Positions 60,628 through 64,000 of a stretch of 64,000 nt of DNA are shown here, piece by piece. Source of the DNA: an uncultured Lachnospiraceae bacterium (GTDB taxonomy: Bacteria > Bacillota > Clostridia > Lachnospirales > Lachnospiraceae); contig CANRMI010000001.1 of assembly GCA_947631685.1 (NCBI GenBank), forward strand, positions 186,001 to 250,000, written 5' to 3'. Each line of letters starts with the position of its first letter. Position 1 is the stretch's first letter. The translations under genes were made by a program, and so were the position numbers. Under the pieces are notes generated by a model. The model ran no database searches, was not told the DNA's origin, and saw only the letters and a list, made by a program, of their open reading frames with translations.

Positions 60628-60674
60628 ATTCCCAATGTGAGATAGGAGATGATCTTATATTGGGAATTTTTTAT
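60628..60674 (+). terminator. Terminator of the coiled-coil gene
   Basis: ATTCCCAAT (60629-60637) pairs with ATTGGGAAT (60660-60668) over a 22-base loop, followed by a run of T to 60673. Confidence 0.75.
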
Positions 60675-60707
60675 GTATTAATATAAAACTAAAATGAAGG
60701 TTAGAAT

Positions 60708-61715
60708 ATGTTGAGTATTTATTTTTTTTATTTAATATGTTTTCCAGTGTTTGTTTTATATAAAATGGCTGTATTTAGGAAAAATGAAAAGGATACACTT
60801 CTTACTAAGCAGGATACACAGTTTTTGCGTGGTATGGCGGCATTTTTTGTTATTTTGGCTCATTTTATTATATGGGTTGGAGAAAAAGAAAAAATAAATT
60901 TTATTATTTATTTTTTATTTAGCCAGTTAGGGGGAATCGGTGTTCTTGTTTTCTTTTTCGTATCTGGGTACGGTATATATGAAAGTTATGCTAACAAAGT
61001 TCCTAATTGGAGGTTTTTGTGGAAAAGAATAAAAGGTGTCTATCTCCCTTACTTAAGTGTAAAATTGATATTGAAAATGATCGGAATACTATTTATGGAT
61101 TGGCACTTTTCCATAAAAGATTTAATATCAGTTTTGTTAATAGAAGAATGGTTTATACGTGTGATTCTTTTTCAATATATAATCTTCTTTATATGTTGGA
61201 AATTAGGAAAGCCTAAAGAAATAGTTCTATTTAGTTTGATAGCTGATTGTATTATGAGCGGAATATTTATTTGGGAAGGAAAGTCAGATGGATGGATTAA
61301 TGCATTATGGCTTTTTCCTATTGGGATGGCTTGCAGTCAATATAAAGCACAGATTAGTGCATTTTTTAAGAAATATACAGTACTTAAAATAATATTATTA
61401 TTTAGTTTGTTTATTCTTAATGGCCTGTTTTTTGCAATAAATAAAGGTACATTTTGGGTAAATCCCATGAAGGCAATGGCGGGTTGTTTTTTATGTTTAG
61501 GAATCTGTGGCATATTACAGTGTATATCCCCCAGATCACCCGTTATATTACATGCGGGGGGGGTATCGCTTTATCTGTATGTTATTCATGTTAATGTTTG
61601 GCCAATTCTATTTATGGACAATGTAATATATAAATTTTGGATTGTTTTAATAATTACAGTTGTTTGTTCGGAATTGCTTTCCAAACTACCTGTAGTCTTT
61701 AGAAAAATTATATGA
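60708..61715 (+). CDS. Acyltransferase family 3 membrane protein (O-acetyltransferase-like)
   Basis: 335 aa with about ten membrane helices. FLRGMAAFFVILAHFIIWVG, with the catalytic-type histidine after R, is the acyltransferase-3 signature; GVLVFFFVSGYGIYESY follows. Such proteins O-acetylate sugars of surface glycans using cytosolic acetyl-CoA. A run of eight G (61556-61563) lies in the coding region at HAGGVSLYLYV, where a slip would shift the frame. The gene is clearly more AT-rich than those upstream and has a weak ribosome-binding site (AAGGTTAGAAT). Confidence 0.88.
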   Translation: MLSIYFFYLICFPVFVLYKMAVFRKNEKDTLLTKQDTQFLRGMAAFFVILAHFIIWVGEKEKINFIIYFLFSQLGGIGVLVFFFVSGYGIYESYANKVPNWRFLWKRIKGVYLPYLSVKLILKMIGILFMDWHFSIKDLISVLLIEEWFIRVILFQYIIFFICWKLGKPKEIVLFSLIADCIMSGIFIWEGKSDGWINALWLFPIGMACSQYKAQISAFFKKYTVLKIILLFSLFILNGLFFAINKGTFWVNPMKAMAGCFLCLGICGILQCISPRSPVILHAGGVSLYLYVIHVNVWPILFMDNVIYKFWIVLIITVVCSELLSKLPVVFRKII

Positions 61716-61750
61716 ACAAAAATTTATGAGTCGGAGTACGGAGACTGTAT

Positions 61751-62800
61751 TTGGAGAAAATGGGGGTATATAAATTGGAAAGCGCAATTTCAGATAACAA
61801 TCCAACTACTGAAATGCTAAATCAGCAACCACTGGTATCACTGATCATACCCGTATATAATACGGCAAGATATCTACAGATATGCATGGATAGTATTTGG
61901 CAACAAACGTATGATAATTTGGAAATTATACTGATTGATGATGGATCGACAGATGAATCCGGGAAACTGTGTGATATGTTTGCTCAGAAAGATAGGCGAG
62001 TTATTAGTTTACATCAAAAGAATACAGGTCAGGCTTCGGCACGTAATTATGGTATGAAAGTGATGCATGGTGAGTATGTGATATTTGTAGATAGTGATGA
62101 TTATATACATAAAAATCATGTTAAAAAGCTGGTTGAGGTTGCAGTTACTTATCAAGCTGATTTCGTTCAGGGATTAATGCAAAAGTTTATAGATGAGCAA
62201 TCTATAAAAAAAACAAGAGTTTCAGGCAACGTGGAAGAATACAGTAAATCCACTGCATTAAAAGAATTTTGTTATCAGAGAAAGTTTACAGCATCACCGT
62301 GGTGTAAGTTGATTCAGGTAAGTTTATTGACTAGTCATGAATTTCCGGTAGGAGTAGGATATGAGGATATGGCATTTATATATCCACTTATAGGAAAGGC
62401 TCGAAAAGCAATCATATTAAATGAGGTATTGTATTATTACCGTCAGCATGAACTTTCTACAATGCATGAATCATTTTCAGAAAAAAAGATAGATAGAATT
62501 CGAATTGCAAGTCAGTTAAAAGAGTATATAGATGAGTATTTTCCAGAAAACAGCAAAGCAGTAAATACAAGATATCTGCTCGCACAGTTACAGCTTTTGA
62601 TGCAACTGCCGTTTGCTAAAAAATACAAAGAATTAAGGAACGAAGTAAAAGAGAATATTAAGAGTTCTAGAAACATCGTGATCAAGGATCGGGAATCTAA
62701 GAATAGCATTCGGGTAATGGCAGTTGCAACATATTTGGGATTGCCAATAACAATGTGTTTGGGAAGACTATACAACAGATGTATAAATAAAGTTCGGTAA
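61751..62800 (+). CDS. Family 2 glycosyltransferase
   Basis: 349 aa from TTG 61751; ATG 61760, TTG 61775 and ATG 61814 are in-frame alternatives, and the conserved domain begins only at residue about 29 (VSLIIPVYNTARYLQ). EIILIDDGSTDESGKL, RNYGMKVMHGEYVIFVDSDDY (DxD) and the GYEDMAFIYPLIGKA motif (the E-D of the acceptor base region) are typical GT-A features. No membrane helix is evident apart from weak C-terminal hydrophobicity. AT-rich like its neighbours; part of the glycan cassette. Confidence 0.9.
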   Translation: MEKMGVYKLESAISDNNPTTEMLNQQPLVSLIIPVYNTARYLQICMDSIWQQTYDNLEIILIDDGSTDESGKLCDMFAQKDRRVISLHQKNTGQASARNYGMKVMHGEYVIFVDSDDYIHKNHVKKLVEVAVTYQADFVQGLMQKFIDEQSIKKTRVSGNVEEYSKSTALKEFCYQRKFTASPWCKLIQVSLLTSHEFPVGVGYEDMAFIYPLIGKARKAIILNEVLYYYRQHELSTMHESFSEKKIDRIRIASQLKEYIDEYFPENSKAVNTRYLLAQLQLLMQLPFAKKYKELRNEVKENIKSSRNIVIKDRESKNSIRVMAVATYLGLPITMCLGRLYNRCINKVR

Positions 62801-62816
62801 TTGAGGAGAGGGTTTT

Positions 62817-63962
62817 ATGAATGTAATGAGTGAGGCGAATCCTGTTAAGGTATTATTTATCACACCACAGGATATGTGTGATATCTATGGGGGAGGTGGA
62901 GCGATAGGTTCTCAAAAGTGCTTAAAATTAGTGCAAGAATTTTATGGAGAGCAAAATGTTCACGTATGTGTATTTTCAAAAAAACATAATAACAAAGAAA
63001 TAACTAATATGACTGTATTTAGAAAAATTGGGAACCCATTAGAAGCTTTATTGGCAGCTTTATGCGGTTGTAAAGTATATTTGCCTTGGGATGAAAAGAA
63101 AATAGTTCAGGTAATCAGAAAGTATAAACCGGATCTGCTTTTTATAGATTATTCTACATTGGGAAGACTTATAAAATACAAGAATTTAGCTAAAAAAACT
63201 ATAGTTTTCTTTTATAATGTGGAATCGGATTATACATGGAATAAAGTGAAGAATGTAGGGTTGCATTATTTACCTGCATATTGGGCCTCTAAATATAATG
63301 ATCGGTGGGGAATTCAGGCAGATAAAATAATTTGTATAACGAAAAGAGATTCTGATAGATTATATAAATTATATGGGCGCAGAGCGGATTTATTTGTACC
63401 TTGTTCTTTCTATGACTTATTTGACATAAATAAAACTATTACTGATTATAAGCGGAGTATATTGTTTTTAGGAAGTATGTTTCCACCAAATCAGTTATCA
63501 ATTGAATGGTTTATTAAGGAGGTCATGCCTAAGTTAAATCATATTACGTTAGATATTGTTGGAAAGGGATTTGAAGAAAAAAAGGAAGCTTATGAAAAAA
63601 ATGAGGGTGTTACTGTCATAGGATCCGTAAAAGAACTGGGAGAGTATTATTATAATCATGCTGTGGTTGTATCTCCCATATTATTTGGAGCAGGCATGAA
63701 AACTAAAATAGCAGAAGCTATGATGTATGGTAGGACAATCATTGCTAGTGATGAAGCTTTAGAAGGCTATGATATTGAAGGTGTGAAAGGAATCATAAGG
63801 TGTAACACGGCAGATGAATTTGCGGAAGCAATCAATACTTTTTTTTCTCAGAACTCATTTAAAGGATATCAAGAGGATGTGAGAAGGAAATTCTTAGAAA
63901 AGTACAATACAAAGGTAGTACAGGAAGAATTTAATGAATTTTTACAAAATGTATTTGATTAA
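62817..63962 (+). CDS. Family 4 glycosyltransferase
   Basis: 381 aa. VKVLFITPQDMCDIYGGGGAIG starts the acceptor domain. The donor domain has ILFLGSMFPPNQLSIEWFIKEVMPKL, VTVIGSVKELGEYYYNHAVVVSPI, then GAGMKTKIAEAMMYGRTIIAS, the Glyco_trans_1_4 signature. TTGAGGAGAGGGTTTT precedes the ATG. It is AT-rich and the last complete gene; the remaining 38 bases hold no gene, and the cassette presumably continues. Confidence 0.9.
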   Translation: MNVMSEANPVKVLFITPQDMCDIYGGGGAIGSQKCLKLVQEFYGEQNVHVCVFSKKHNNKEITNMTVFRKIGNPLEALLAALCGCKVYLPWDEKKIVQVIRKYKPDLLFIDYSTLGRLIKYKNLAKKTIVFFYNVESDYTWNKVKNVGLHYLPAYWASKYNDRWGIQADKIICITKRDSDRLYKLYGRRADLFVPCSFYDLFDINKTITDYKRSILFLGSMFPPNQLSIEWFIKEVMPKLNHITLDIVGKGFEEKKEAYEKNEGVTVIGSVKELGEYYYNHAVVVSPILFGAGMKTKIAEAMMYGRTIIASDEALEGYDIEGVKGIIRCNTADEFAEAINTFFSQNSFKGYQEDVRRKFLEKYNTKVVQEEFNEFLQNVFD

Positions 63963-64000
63963 AAACAAATATTGAAAGTGCAGAAAATGTGTGAAGATTG

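Overview
The window looks like a chromosomal segment of an anaerobic, low-to-mid GC Gram-positive bacterium of the class Clostridia, most probably family Lachnospiraceae. This rests on gene content: a giant 2-hydroxyacyl-CoA dehydratase activase, an Rnf complex in the order C-D-G-E-A-B, a sodium-pumping decarboxylase operon, the clostridial single-chain GlyRS, an IspH gene overlapping an S1-domain protein gene, and AGGAGG ribosome-binding sites throughout. Genus and species cannot be fixed by reading alone. No rRNA, tRNA, IS element, prophage, CRISPR array or classical riboswitch was recognised.

Layout. 1-2295 (minus) is the truncated activase gene. 2569-12583 and on to 15607 is a plus-strand block: a rhomboid-like membrane protein, a degenerate sigma-like protein, an M16C peptidase, a DUF4349 lipoprotein, era, a YqzL-like protein, recO, a second lipoprotein, glyQS, alaS and rpsU (too short for most ORF callers). 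15692-21182 holds a CmpB-type membrane protein, two paralogous D-Ala-D-Ala carboxypeptidases flanking a metallophosphoesterase and scpAB. 21344-26708 is a Na+-translocating decarboxylase operon with two different carboxyltransferase subunits. 26891-33098 runs TetR, RpiR, a BaiN-type flavoprotein, cmk, ispH, an S1 protein and a lone cheR, ending at a bidirectional terminator against a minus-strand YprB-like exonuclease. 34392-39401 is rnfCDGEAB, followed by a GH25 lysozyme. 40474-49624 mixes strands: an AP2-type protein, a SleB-like hydrolase, thrC, citrate synthase, deoC, an M24 aminopeptidase P, PEP carboxykinase and a small XRE regulator.

From about 49.6 kb the window becomes accessory in character. 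A 466-base non-coding stretch carries overlapping opposed promoters, an 18-bp palindrome and two G tracts. Then come a secreted protein of unknown function and an eight-gene surface-glycan operon (50805-59950: two polytopic membrane proteins, an SH3 protein, Ugd, two glycosyltransferases, and a reductase/dehydratase pair resembling GDP-6-deoxyhexose synthesis). After a coiled-coil protein and a terminator, base composition drops sharply to AT-rich (from about 60.6 kb). An acyltransferase and two more glycosyltransferases follow, which suggests a separately acquired glycan cassette continuing past the right edge.

How the parts fit together. Rnf (ferredoxin:NAD+ oxidoreductase coupled to ion export) and the decarboxylase (biotin carrier plus OadB) can both feed the same membrane ion gradient. 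PckA, citrate synthase and the oxaloacetate/methylmalonyl-CoA-type decarboxylase meet at oxaloacetate. The two DacF-like enzymes, GH25, the SleB-like hydrolase and the glycan genes all act on the envelope. The most unusual sequence-level observations are four. Both dac start codons lie inside the 3' arm of terminator-like hairpins. A probably domesticated AP2/HNH-derived protein is present. OadG carries a lipoprotein-type N-terminal half. A compact XRE operator/promoter cross sits next to phase-variation-like G tracts.
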